Assembly: GCF_030272615.1 (NCBI RefSeq)
Contig: NW_026728906.1
Location: 1 to 64,000 of the forward strand
Direction of reading: 5' to 3'
DNA length: 64,000 nucleotides
Source of the DNA: Cryptomeria japonica
Taxonomy: Eukaryota; Streptophyta; Pinopsida; Cupressales; Cupressaceae
The notes below the pieces were generated by a model, which searched no databases, was not told where the DNA came from, and saw only the letters and a program-made list of their open reading frames with translations. Below are positions 40,672-54,034 of this stretch, in pieces. Made by a program: the position numbers and the translations under genes. Position 1 is the stretch's first letter. Each line of letters opens with the position of its first letter.

Positions 40672-41342
40672 AATAGGGAGAGAAGGAGAGAGGGAGATAT
40701 AGGGATATAAAGAGAGAGATAGAGGAGGAAGAGTGAGGGAAAGATAAAGGAGTGAGGAGATAGAGTTAGGCGATAAATATAGAGAGGAAGATAGAGATCG
40801 AGATTGATATAGATATGGAGAAGAATAGGGATATGGATATGAGAGGAAGAGATAAAGAGAGAGGAGAGAGAAATAGATAGAGATAGAAGAGATAAATATA
40901 TAGAGAGGGGGAGAGAGAATGAGCGAGGGATAACTTTGAATCAATTGTGCATTCATTAATACAAACCAAACATAAGTGAAAGAAAACCTTTCAATCAAAA
41001 GATAATTGAACTCCATTACCAATAGGCTCATGTTATGTTTGCAATAGTGAGAGGGGAGAGATGAATAGATAAAGAGAGCGAGACATGTCTGGAGATAGGG
41101 TGACAGAGGAAGAGAGAGCTAGAGATGGAAATGAAGAGAGGGAGGTGGCAAAGAAATAGATGGTTAAAGAGAGTGAGACGTGCCTAGATAGAGTGAGAGA
41201 GGATGAAAAGGACAAATAAAGAGAGATATAGTTGTAGAGGGATAAGGAGAAATTAAGATAAAGATTAGGAGATAGAAACGGATAGAAAAGAAGAGATACA
41301 AAGATACAAAAGGGGAGAGAGAGAGAGAGGGAGGGAGGGATA
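40672..41342 (+). repeat. Purine-rich GA/GATA tract, unit 4
   Basis: Same length; A at 41129. Confidence 0.85.
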
Positions 41343-44317
41343 TTTTTGGGCCAATTTGTAATTCAAACTCGTTAATGAAGATGTTAACATAGGTTGACAC
41401 CTAGTATGGTGGTTATACCTTTTGTAAATCTTTGAACCAATAGTAATAGTATTAACATAGTATTGAATTATTTGTAATTGCCATGTATAACCTCATTTTG
41501 TGTGTTTTGTCACGTATGCACTATCCTTTAGTGCATTATCCACTTATACTTCTCAGTACATAATACATCTGAGGAATTTTGTAGATAGAGTGGCAAGGGA
41601 AGAAGTTACATAGAAGTTGTATACTTCAACACTTCTCTTGTTTGTATTTATTTCTCACATTTGGGAGTCTTAAATTACACACTATAATTATTTTCTCGAT
41701 ATCCATACTTGCCTTGCTTTAGCTTTACAAACAACCTTATGACCACACATAATAAGGTCAAGTCATCCTAAAGCCCATACAACCTTGCATCCCTCTAATG
41801 ACATGTGTGGTTAATAATCACATTCTAAACTGAATTAACAATAGCTTCGATTTTATGTCCAACGACCATTAAGTTTAATTTAATCTAAATTGTTCTATTG
41901 ATCTAGATTCTCCTTTAAATAAGAATAATATTTAAGAAGTCATAAACATATAATTTAATATTAAATTTTTTAAATACATAATTAATTATTTTAATATTAT
42001 AAACTTTTAAAAGCAATAAATATTAATAGATAAAAATTTCAAAATAAATTAAAACAAATTATTTTTAAAATTCAAAATATAATTTAAAAATAATAATATA
42101 TAGAACTTTTTACATTTTTAAAAATACTAAAAAATCGAACTATTTCAACAATGAGGTTTAGACCAACCATGCACTACAATTTGCAATCAACAAATAACAA
42201 ATGGTATGAGCACTAAGTAATTCATCATATATCTTCGCATTTCTCCATCATAATCAGTAAAATTCAATTAACTTTGAGAAGTAACAAGAACCCATGCAAA
42301 ATGTAGAAAGACAGCACAAACATCCACCATATCTTCAACAAAACTTATGTATTAATTTCAACAAGTCTTGGAAACAATCTCTAGCTTCCTCCTCCTACTC
42401 TACTTTCTAACAGTTCTGCTCTACTCTATTATCCACCTATTAACCTTTAAAAATGAGAAGGCAAACCTTATATAGAAGTCTTGATACAAATGAATGTCCG
42501 AGATTGATTTGAATTTAATGGCCGAGATTTAACCATGAAACCCTAATTAGGGCTAGTTATAACAACAACCACTTTAACCAATGAGAAAACTACAACACTT
42601 TGGGCACATGTCCCTCTTTGAATGTGGATCAATGAGAAATGAGATTAGGTACATTGAATAATATTTGATGTAATGCCATATGTCACTTGCTCCTCCTTTG
42701 ATGAGTTAGGTTCAATACACCTACAAGAACTGACTTGGCATCACTGAATTGGTCTATGATGATCAAGCACCACCTTAGCTTGCATGTCTCCCTAGCAATA
42801 TGTCGACACTCAACATCATCCAATTGCTTGATGTGATGGTTCATATTCTCAAATTGCATCCTCTTGAAAATCAAGTTTCTAGCTTTGATTAACTCTTCTA
42901 AAACTATTTATAACATGTAATTTTTTTCATATCAGTTATCTTTTTCTTGAATAATATTTTAGGAGATTGACAAAATACCTAGGTTTACATTTATTATACT
43001 TTTAGTATTGTTATCTATTCTTTCATTGTGGTAGATGTAAAATGTTTCTATCATAATTTTGTGGGATACATATATGACTAATCCATTACAATACAAGGAA
43101 CATTTTGGAGCACCAACAACAACTACGTATTTAGACTTTGTTAGTGTATCTGAATGTTCCTTCTAGATAAATTTTAGAGTTGATATTAGCTTGTTAGGAT
43201 GTTGGTTTCTTGGGATTCTATGCCTGTGTGTGATGACATTTCATTATATTAATTAAAATATTTCTAATTGATAGAGTTTCTATTTTATTTATGATTTTAA
43301 TATACATATTTATATAATTTATAAAAAACTTTTCAATAAAATATTTAATATATTTATAAAAATCTTTATCATAATAATGTATATTTAATTCAAATAAAAA
43401 TTTCTATCTTAATTTGTTTTAAATTTAATGAAAAATAAATAAATAAGTATAAATTATTTTGTAATTTATGAAATAGGCTCATGACAATAACTGCATAGTT
43501 ACTCTCTAGTTGGTATGATGTCAAAAAAATTAGATGCACGTAACATCATTTGGCTACCAGTTGGAGGAATTGTTGAAGAGATTGTATGGTTAATTAGTAA
43601 CTTATATTTCATAAGTTTTATTTTTCAAAAAGCTTTGAATGAAACCTACACTAGATGTGTGTGCATGTAACCACCCAGATGATGGAACTTTACTACATTT
43701 TGTGTAGTATAATTCACGAAATGATACTTCATCATTAAAATATGTGAACAATTTTTAAAATAACCAAATTGGAAAGAGCATAAACAATACGGGGGCAAAA
43801 AGAACACAAAATATGCACTAGGAACTATTATTGTCTTCCTCCATAAAAGCCTCCACAAAAAAGTGCTTGTAATAGGAATAAATCTCTGGAAGCAATTATT
43901 CTCATCCAAAATTCATGTAACAAAGATTCATAGTTGACAAAGGATCTTTTCATCAGCAATGGAACAAGGGACACTATAGCCTAAAAAGGCAAACGTGACT
44001 ACCAAAATAAAGTAAAACTAGATGAGGCCATGAGGCAAAACAAAATCTCCACATGCCCTCTAATGCTAGATAACTGGTCTAAGTGGTGCAAAACATGACC
44101 TTGAAGAACTCAAGTAACGGTAAAAAAAGGTTAAAAATTAGACCAAGAAGGAGTCTTGCGGCCTTGTAAATAGCCAAAATGACATTCATGCAAGGAAAAA
44201 TTAATAGAGAAAGACAAAACAGTTTTATTCAAATTGTTCAAAATTCATGCAAAAATAGATAAGCAACATATGCAACTCTAAGATTGACCAAAAATTGATT
44301 TGATTTGACAATATTTA

Positions 44318-45835
44318 TGTTAACAACAGCCAAGAGGGAAGAATGAGAGGGGGGTGAATCAGTCTTCACCGGAATAACAAACTTTACCGCAAAACACAGA
44401 TTTGATAAACTGCAGTAATAAGACAGATAAGAAAATTAATAGCACAACACACAACACTAAGATTTTGATGCGCAAAACCCAGTTAAGCGAAAAACCATGG
44501 TGGGAACCTACCCACAGTAAGATGATACTCTACAATAGTATGTGAAAATATTACAATGAGGAATGCACATGCATTCAGGCACACTGCCTAGAGCTCACTG
44601 CTCAAATAATATTTGCTCGGAAGGCTACAACCCTTAGGGAAGTCTCACTGACTCGCAATAAGATTTGGACTACAATTCGAAAGAAATGAACGGAAAGAAT
44701 AGCATCTCCAAATAGAATCTCACCACAAACTCAACATCGAAGGATACATCACATGTTCGCACACAAACCTCTCTCTGATAATGAAGACACAACATCAAAC
44801 AACCAAATTACATGACTATATCACCTATATATATAATTTATCAACCTTGATAACAAGGTCGGCTAAACCCTCGACCCTCAATTAAAAAATTACATCACAC
44901 GATACAAACACTGACCACCAGACCAATATAGTGGTTTACATAGCATAGCATGGTTCTAGGTCAAATTCCCAAACACATAACTCCACCGAAAATCACGCAA
45001 AGATCAATCGCAACACGCTACACCACCAGAAATGGTGCATAACACACAAATCATCACTGGTTGATAGAAACCACCAAAAACTCACACAACGATAAATACA
45101 GATTGCCAAAACAAATAGGACATAATTAAAAAAAATACCAGCAAGCACATTAGAATCATCCACAATAGCTGCACCAACACTACTTTTCAAATCTTCATCG
45201 GTCAACGTCTGAAAGCTAAAGAACACAACCAATCAACAACGGCCAGGAAGAAAGATAACTTGCGGAGAACCAAATCATGATTCAACTGAAATTAAGATAC
45301 ACAAGACCTTCCCAAGAAATATCCCAAAATCTCAGCACCAGATCTGATCACACCAAAATATACCAGAGGATATACCGAACTCTGCGAAACAGTGATCAAC
45401 AAAGCATCGCTACAAACCGGATCAGAAAATCTTCCCAATCTGCAATCACCAGAGAAAATCATAGGAATATGTTGACATCAATGACCACAACATATCCTAG
45501 CATGACCAACAATATCCAACAATTTATGCCAAAACAACCACTTTATATCACTAGTTCAAATCAAATATCTATGCCAAAAGATCAGCCTATGCAAATTTTA
45601 CCACACCAGAAAGTGCCAAAAAGCCAGCACACAAGGATCGGCTTTTTAATAAAATATCCCAAACCTTTACACATGCAGATTGACCATAGTAAAATAATTG
45701 ATCGTCTTATTAAAATTGAAGACAAATCATCTTTTAGCTAATTAAGCGCTTCCACTATCCACACAATAATGTGTTCCTAAAAAATCGCCCTACAGTAGAG
45801 CTTCAAATTTGTCAACTTGGTCTCCATGATCAACA
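44318..45835. mobile_element. Probable solo LTR, unit 4
   Basis: Same ends and flanks. Carries the shared C at 45517 and no private change seen. Confidence 0.6.
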
Positions 45836-48800
45836 ATTTAATAAAAAATATATATAATTTAAAATACACTAATCAACCATGAAATAAAATCTCCTATTTT
45901 TATTTTATTATTTATACGATGAATTTTATAAACTTCAATTCATCGGGATTTTTAAAATCACAGTAGAAACACCTTCGGATTATCATGTCCTCACAAGAAC
46001 ACAAAAATATTATGGCACAAATCCACATTCCTTTCAGATGCTCAACCTCAATCAAAACCTCTATAAATCTGCAGTCATAATTAAAATAAATTACAAACAT
46101 GTGAGTACCAAAAAACTAGTGGAGCTCAAAAAAAGAAAATGCACAGATTGAGATGAATGATAAGCTCTTAATATCTTTGATCAACTTAGGGGTGATTAAA
46201 AATACATATCTAATACAGTTCCACCTATAATATCAGATGCTATCTAGAATCATGTAATGTTTCATGGATAAGATTAACATAACCAGGCATTATTCTAACA
46301 ACTAACCATCTAGCAAACTTACATAGAAGAATATTCTAGTTAGAATATCATACACTAACAACACATAGCTTGAAAAATTGGCGTAGGCTATTTTGGGTTC
46401 ATGGAGGTGCGAGCAAACGTTAATCTATAGTAAGTGAAATTGCTCAAACCCACAAAAAGGTCATTTGGAGCTCGTCGATTTTGCACAAGTCACGAGTTTT
46501 CTCTTGCACAAGTGTTTATCCTTTTGTAGACTACGGTCTTCTTCAGCATGGTTTTCTATGTGGTTTTCTTCTATTTTTTTGTGTGTGCCTGGTTTATTCG
46601 TGTGTGTACCTAATGTTCAGATTGCTTTGGAAAACCAGGTTATTTCCCCTGTTGGTGAACTTTTAACTAGCACATTTTTCAAGGACTAGTGCACCCAACA
46701 CCCCTATTTTGCTAAAATAGGCTCAACTGTTGAGAGATGAAAGTGGACCTTGTAATTTGCATGAATCTAATTTGTTTTGTTGTCCCATCACAACAAAATG
46801 TTTCGAAAAGGTGTGAACTTCATATAAACACAACGCCCTTTCCCATTCTAGGAATCAATGTACTCAATGTAGAAAACCAAAAAACCTAGTCAATCAAGCA
46901 TTCAGGGAGCGAAACGATAAAGAAGTCCCAATTTGATTATTCAATCATTGAAATATATGCTATAGAAATTATGATCAAGTGTATTATGTAATTCGTACCT
47001 AAGATAAGGTGTCATCATTTCACCATTTATCATTTGCTTAGCCTCTTTTCTTGTGGGGGCATGCATCCTATCTCATCATTATCATTGTTGAAGAGAGAAC
47101 ACTAATACGCGGTTTGGATAAGGTAATCCCTTATATGAAATAACCATTTCTCCCAATTTTCTCTATCTATAGGTCCAAATCCGATAACAAGGAAGTTAAA
47201 GAAAAGTAGACCAGACATTAGCAGGCATCACAAAACATTGATTGAACGAAAACCCTAAGAACAGGGCACCCAGCAGTCATTGACCCATATTTTTAAGAGG
47301 CAAGTGATCAAATATTGTCGATTTCATTTTCGATCATCTCTCAATTTTCCCTCAACTTTAGACACGGATCTCCAACGTTTCTCTCTAGTACAATTAGCTT
47401 CATATTACAGTCCCAATTTCCTCTCTATGTCTCCATCTCAGATATGTCTTACTCTTTCTATATTTCATCTTGTATCTACTACATTCTATAAAACTTAGTC
47501 ATTTTACCATTGTTAGACTAGTTCATCTATAGACACTTCACTGTCTCCATCTCATGCAACAAAAGGAACAGGAACCTAATTTCGTATCCCTTCCTTAAAG
47601 ACAACAACTAGTCCTATTCTTATTACTAATTATGTTGTGTCAACTAAGATCTTCTAGCTTACATTGGTCAATCGTAGGATCTTGTTTCCTCCATTTCAAG
47701 GTTTACATTGATTTATGAGATGGTATGATTATATATGCTACATAAACCAACATTTTTTAAGGTATGATCCCATATTGTATTGGTATAAAATTGGTGGTAC
47801 TGAAACCAACATTGATATAGAAAAAAATAGACATTTTTATTTCTAACGTGTTTCCATCTACATCTTTCACTTGTCTTGCAATTGTGTACATTCTCATGTA
47901 AATACCAACGATGTTATACTCGCGCCCTTTTATGCTTCATACCATAATGTGACTCCTCTAATTCCATAAGACCAGGAGTGCGCAAGGAGTGTAATGCTTC
48001 GTGTGGTTCATGTAACTAAACTCGGCTTCTATTTGTAGATATGAGCAAAGGTTGTGTTTTTATCACTTAAAATGTGCTTTATATGTTTTCTTAAATGCTC
48101 ACATATACATACTGGTGGCATAAAATGAAAGTAAGCGTGTAGGACTCAATAGAATATAAAATAGTGACTAGTGATTTAGAACTTTCCTTGGTGTAACCCA
48201 ATAAAAAATATTGAAAAGAATGGAGTTGTACCCTCATCTCTAGTATCAATTAAATGCAAGATTCACAAGCCAACTTCTCAATTTGAGTCTTAAATACAAA
48301 GTGGACATTACCTAGCACTTATGTAATTTCGTACAATATTGTATTCTTGTGGAAAGAGCTTGCTTAACAATATGCTCGAGTTCTACGCTCATTGACTACT
48401 TCTCTCCAATGACAAAACTTATGTTTCCATGAGTTGAAATCTAGAATCTCCATTTCCAAGTGTTGCACCATCTTATTACTCGACGTTTTTCTTCATCCAA
48501 ATCTATTGATTGATATCTTCATTATTTTATAGTCTCTCTTTTCAATGTCTTCCCCCAAGCTAAACTATGCAACCAAATAGCGTTCACTTCCTTGTCAACC
48601 TCAATCAAAACCTAGAATAAAAAACATGCACCTAGCTATCAAATATGGAATAAAATGCATGCACTTGTCTAAAACAAATTAGCACTTCCCTAAATAAATC
48701 ATGTAGAAAACTTTCTCCAATACCAACCGATCGATAATCAAATCGAATATTCCATTCTAATCTCACCATCGCTGATTTTTGTTCTCTTCACCTATGTGCC

Positions 48801-49516
48801 GATCCAATGCACTATGCTACTGATGTGAACATTCAGAAAGCCAAAATTGGTATCTTCTACATCTACACCTTCCACTTGTCTTGAAATTTTGTATGTGGTC
48901 AAATTTTGTGCCTACAATGTTATACATAATATTTCGCACCCCTTTGTGATTTATAACAATATGTCACCCCTGTAATACCACAAGACTATTTAATAAAGAG
49001 TATGTTGATTGAATAAGATTTATGTATTTGAAATATGCTTCTTTTTTGTTGTGAGCATGTACTATGTTTTTCACCAACTCAAGACATTATTGTTGCAGTT
49101 TCTTAAGAATTTGAGTATCTGCAGTAGTTGCATAGAATGAAAATGAGCAAGCTTCAAAGACATAGGTTATATAGACATCGAAGGCATGAAAGAAGAGGTC
49201 GTGAAGCTTTAGAATGAACTGATGTATGAAGCTCTATTTTATTAGATCATTTATAAATGCATGGGAAAAGTAGAAGATTATGATATTTGCAGATCTCACT
49301 GATAATGTATGAGTTATATCTATTATCTTATTCTTGATGGAAATGCGATTGCCAATTTCTCAATATGACGACACTTTTATCTTCTTCGTATCAATCAACA
49401 AATACCTTGAGATATTGGAAATTATATTCAAAATGCGCTTACAACTTACCTTAAAATGTGTTACAGCAAAGTGAAATTTTAATGTTGTCATCAAAGGGAC
49501 AAAACGACATCAATAT

Positions 49517-49736
49517 TTAATTTTCAATCTTTGGAATATGATGAGGACATACTGATGTCCAAAACAGATGCTATGAATGGCACAAGAGGACGCCAATAAC
49601 CCTAAAATGATAGTTTTATTCAACGGTTAATTTTCAATCTTTGGAATATGATGAGGACATGCTGATGTCCAAAACAGATGCTATGAATGGCACAAGAGGA
49701 CGCCAATAACCCTAAAATGATAGTTTTATTCAACGG
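49517..49736 (-). repeat. 110-bp direct duplication, GLP 3' flank, unit 4
   Basis: Both halves are present with the same A/G loop difference. Confidence 0.85.
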
Positions 49737-49793
49737 TGAGAAAAAAGAATTGGGAAAGACGGTCTTCATTGGGAGACCTCTTGTTTGTTTTGT

Positions 49794-50554
49794 TTAGTAT
49801 GCGAATTTCTTTTGAATGTAATTCACCAGTTCCTGGGTGATGCGGAAGGCCTTGCTCAAAACGGAATCGGGGAGAGGGGGATTCGCCGCAAACAGAGAAT
49901 TGGCGATTGTCTGAACTCCGGGAAACTGGCTGCTCAATCCAGCTATGGCCACTGCATTTTCATGCCCCACATTCTGCTGGAAATGAACAAGTGCCTTTGG
50001 AAACACAAACACATCTCCCTTCTCCAAAGTTTTGCTGAAAAATTTGTTGCTGGTGTCAATGAAACCCACAAGAAGCTGGCCTTCCAGTAAAACAAGAACT
50101 TCGGTGGCTCTTGGGTGTGTGTGAGGAGGATTTATTCCACCCACTGCGTAGTCGATGCGGACCAACGATATTCCAAACGTATTGAGGCCTGGTATCTGTT
50201 TAACGTTCGCCATCGTTACGTTGGAGCCCACATCATTGTCGGTGTTCCCTGCCTGCCCAAGTCCCCGGAAGAAGAAATCGTTTGCTGAAACTTGCATTGG
50301 GTCTTTGCAAACGAACCCGTTCACCAAAACTGTTTAAAACAAGATCAAATCAATCTGTCTGTTAGTAACTCGACTCGTCTAATAAGCAAATCATTATCAT
50401 TGTTTATGTATAAATATTCTCACTCACCGTTGCTTTCCTCATCTGCAACGCAGAAATCTTGCAAGGGATCCGGATCCCCTGCCATGACCCTGTCGCTGTA
50501 ACAGCATATCAACAGAAAAAGTCCCAACGTGAAGTAAATCATGCGGTTAGCCAT
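49794..50554 (-). CDS. GLP: Germin-like protein (2 exons), unit 4 copy
   Basis: Exon 1 is 50428-50554, the intron 50330-50427 and exon 2 49794-50329. The predicted protein is unchanged. The variant cluster of this unit (46835-47192) lies about 2.6 kb downstream of the stop codon, so the coding region and the promoter-proximal flank remain identical to the other units. Confidence 0.94.
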
Positions 50555-50617
50555 TGTAATAGAAACGCAGACACAAGAGATCAGGATATGAATGTCTATT
50601 ACAAACCCATTACACGC

Positions 50618-50625
50618 TTTATATA
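50618..50625 (-). promoter_or_regulatory. TATA box of unit 4 GLP
   Basis: TATATAAA upstream of the ATG at 50554; unchanged. Confidence 0.8.
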
Positions 50626-53363
50626 GCCCAAACCATAACTCTCCGCAAAGACTAATTCATCTTGACTCCGTATATTTCACGGATCCTTCCAGAGTTGTTG
50701 CTCTTTTCCTTACGTCACACTAAGTCTTACTGCATGTGGTTGTCTCGCCTGCTACCGCAGATGTATTCTCACCATCCTTTCATTAACGTTGAAATTTTCT
50801 ATCTTCTCCCTGCCCTGCTGCGTATGCCTATCTCAAGATCAACTTACCTCCTGCCTTACACGTATTCTCGCCATCGCCATCATTTTAGTAATGTGGAATT
50901 GTTTAGACTTAATTGGAACGGTGGGCTTCTTCAAAGGAAACAATATATAAATCTTTCTCCACCGTGGGAGAATCGGTATGAGAGGAAAGTTTCTTTCTTG
51001 GAGTTGGATATTGGCCTAAAGACTGTCCATGCTTTGTACCCTTTTTCAATGAGATTTTTATCTCTCGTCATTTAAATTAATTTATGTTATTCAATGTTTA
51101 TTTCTCAGATTGTCTATGTTCTAGGACAGAAAAACATTGCTCAAAATAACTTATGTTCATTTACTTTACATTGAATGCGTTGATTAGAATATCTATTTCA
51201 CATCCATCTACAATTTTGAAGTCAAGTAGGTGTATTACTTTTCTTTAGCAGTTTTGGAGACCTAAATTATAGGTTTAAGACAACATATGCAAACATAAGA
51301 ACCAATTTATGGAGGATAAATGTATAAGAAGATAGATTTTGGAGAGGTATTCTACAAGAAAAAAAACTTTTTGGTGGTGTTGAGAATCCCATCTTGGAAG
51401 AGACCATGTTGTCCAAGGGATCTAGTATTTAGAATTATTTAAGATCGTTTTATTTTTCCAAACCCTAGAGGGTAGATGGGTAGCGGAAATAGAATCCGGT
51501 TTTGACATTACAATTCACTAGAATCCATCACCTCTATAAGATATAACCTTATTAAGACGTTGATGTCTGATTTTCAGAATGTCATGGGTGAGTAGTTTGA
51601 ATGCATCTTGAACTACCTTGGGTCAAGGTACAACAGTGACTAAAAATCGTACCGCTTCCAATACTCATAACTATAATGAATGTAAACCGCGATATTTTAG
51701 AGAAAAGAGCCTTCATTCTCAAACTGTTGATGGGTGCGAAAACATTGCTCACGTTGCGTTGAGTGCGTTGCTTAGATTGTCTCTTTCACATCCATCTACA
51801 GTTGAACTCGGCCAAAATTTAATCTTTAGGTGAGTGTGTTGTTGTAAATGAAGTGCATTGTTGTAAATGAAGTAGGTGTCTTTTCTAGCAGTTTTGGAGA
51901 TCAAAATTTTACCTTTAGGTGAGTGAATTCTCTTTAATAAAGTAGGTTTACTACTTTTTCTAATGTTTGAGATCTGTCTATTTCCATTTTTCGACACCAA
52001 AACTTTTCGTCCAGTTGACTGCATTGTCCTCTCGATTCTCCTTTTAACAAAGTACATACAGTTGATTTAGATGATTTATTTTTTATTATTTTTGTGAGAT
52101 ATATGTTTATTTAATATTTTTTTTAACTTAATGTTTTGATGAATTAGTTGTTTGGGGTAACTAAATAGGAAAATATAATATTAAAGATTATTTTTTTCCT
52201 CTTACTTCAATCAAATATATGAGAAAAGTATTTCATATTGATTAGACATTTCATTTTATTTATTTTTATTTATATTGATTGAATTTTCTTTTCTTTTATA
52301 TCAAATAATATGACAATTATAAATAGTTTATAAAAAATATTCAATTTGAGAAGTAAAAAATGCGTTAAAAGTGATATATTGGGATGATTCTTGGTTGGGA
52401 AACGTTTAGTTCCATGATCCCTTGTTTACCTATCAAGAATTATCTTTTTACTCTCTTTGGATAAGGGTGGCTAACTAATGAACTTTTTACAATTAAGAAA
52501 TCAAAGTGATCAACAATCGAATATAAGGAACAAATAGAGTGAGAGGGGGAATAAAATTCTACACCTGATCGATTCATGATTATAATAAGTGGTTCATATT
52601 ATAGAAGAGCAAGTCAATAAAACAGTTTGGTCATATTTTACGCTAGTATAATCTCAGTTTTCTTGATAACTACTCGAGTACATTTTTTTTTAATATCTCT
52701 CATAGGTTTTACCTTGTCTTTCATACCACACTCACAATCTCCAATTCCCCATTGAGTTTCCACAAATGACTAATACGAAAGGTAAATCTACATCCATGTA
52801 AGAGCATGGACACCGGGAGTGATCTAATATTGGATGCAATTAAGTGAGGAATATTTTTTGAATGAATCCCTATACTTTTGGACCCTTTAATGACATGGTT
52901 TGCATAAGTAAGAAAATGTTTATTAATGTAGAGAGCATGGTTTTAGGTACTTTTCTATGTGGAGGTGATACAAATAGGCATGGGTAGCCTATGCGGTTAC
53001 AGATGATTGTGGTTCTTCCATCAACGCTATTCTCTTTTTTATTGAATGATATGGTGTAATAGAAAAGTCAAGAATATACAACTAGCAATTGCACCTTGGT
53101 GTGCAATATGTACGCCGAATAGATGTGGAATGATTATTAAAAAAAATTGATCTATTTTTTCATATATTTGTGCAACACGTGAGATAAATTAGCAAACCAT
53201 TTAGTAAATGATATTATTTATTCAACAAAGGTCTCAACATTTGAAAAAATTATAGATCCAAATCAACTATGCATCTACTTAAACGGACAAATGCAATCAA
53301 ACAAAACCCTTAAACCGGGAATATAATCGAGTTCCATTACCAATATTCTTATGTTTTGTTTGA

Positions 53364-54034
53364 AATAGGGAGAGAAGGAGAGAGGGAGATATAGGGATAT
53401 AAAGAGAGAGATAGAGGAGGAAGAGTGAGGGAAAGATAAAGGAGTGAGGAGATAGAGTTAGGCGATAAATATAGAGAGGAAGATAGAGATCGAGATTGAT
53501 ATAGATATGGAGAAGAATAGGGATATGGATATGAGAGGAAGAGATAAAGAGAGAGGAGAGAGAAATAGATAGAGATAGAAGAGATAAATATATAGAGAGG
53601 GGGAGAGAGAATGAGCGAGGGATAACTTTGAATCAATTGTGCATTCATTAATACAAACCAAACATAAGTGAAAGAAAACCTTTCAATCAAAAGATAATTG
53701 AACTCCATTACCAATAGGCTCATGTTATGTTTGCAATAGTGAGAGGGGAGAGATGAATAGATAAAGAGAGCGAGACATGTCTGGAGATAGGGTGACAGAG
53801 GAAGAGAGAGCTAGAGATGGGAATGAAGAGAGGGAGGTGGCAAAGAAATAGATGGTTAAAGAGAGTGAGACGTGCCTAGATAGAGTGAGAGAGGATGAAA
53901 AGGACAAATAAAGAGAGATATAGTTGTAGAGGGATAAGGAGAAATTAAGATAAAGATTAGGAGATAGAAACAGATAGAAAAGAAGAGATACAAAGATACA
54001 AAAGGGGAGAGAGAGAGAGAGGGAGGGAGGGATA
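53364..54034 (+). repeat. Purine-rich GA/GATA tract, unit 5
   Basis: Same length; G at 53821 as in unit 1, and a private A at 53972. Confidence 0.85.

Larger units (their letters stand above)
38077..50768. repeat. Tandem array unit 4 (12,692 bp)
   Basis: Gap-free copy. All five private variants seen lie within 358 bp: G at 46835, G at 46869, A at 46966, T at 47170 and G at 47192. It shares the four C variants at 45517, 48399, 48792 and 49074 with units 3 and 5. Confidence 0.97.
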
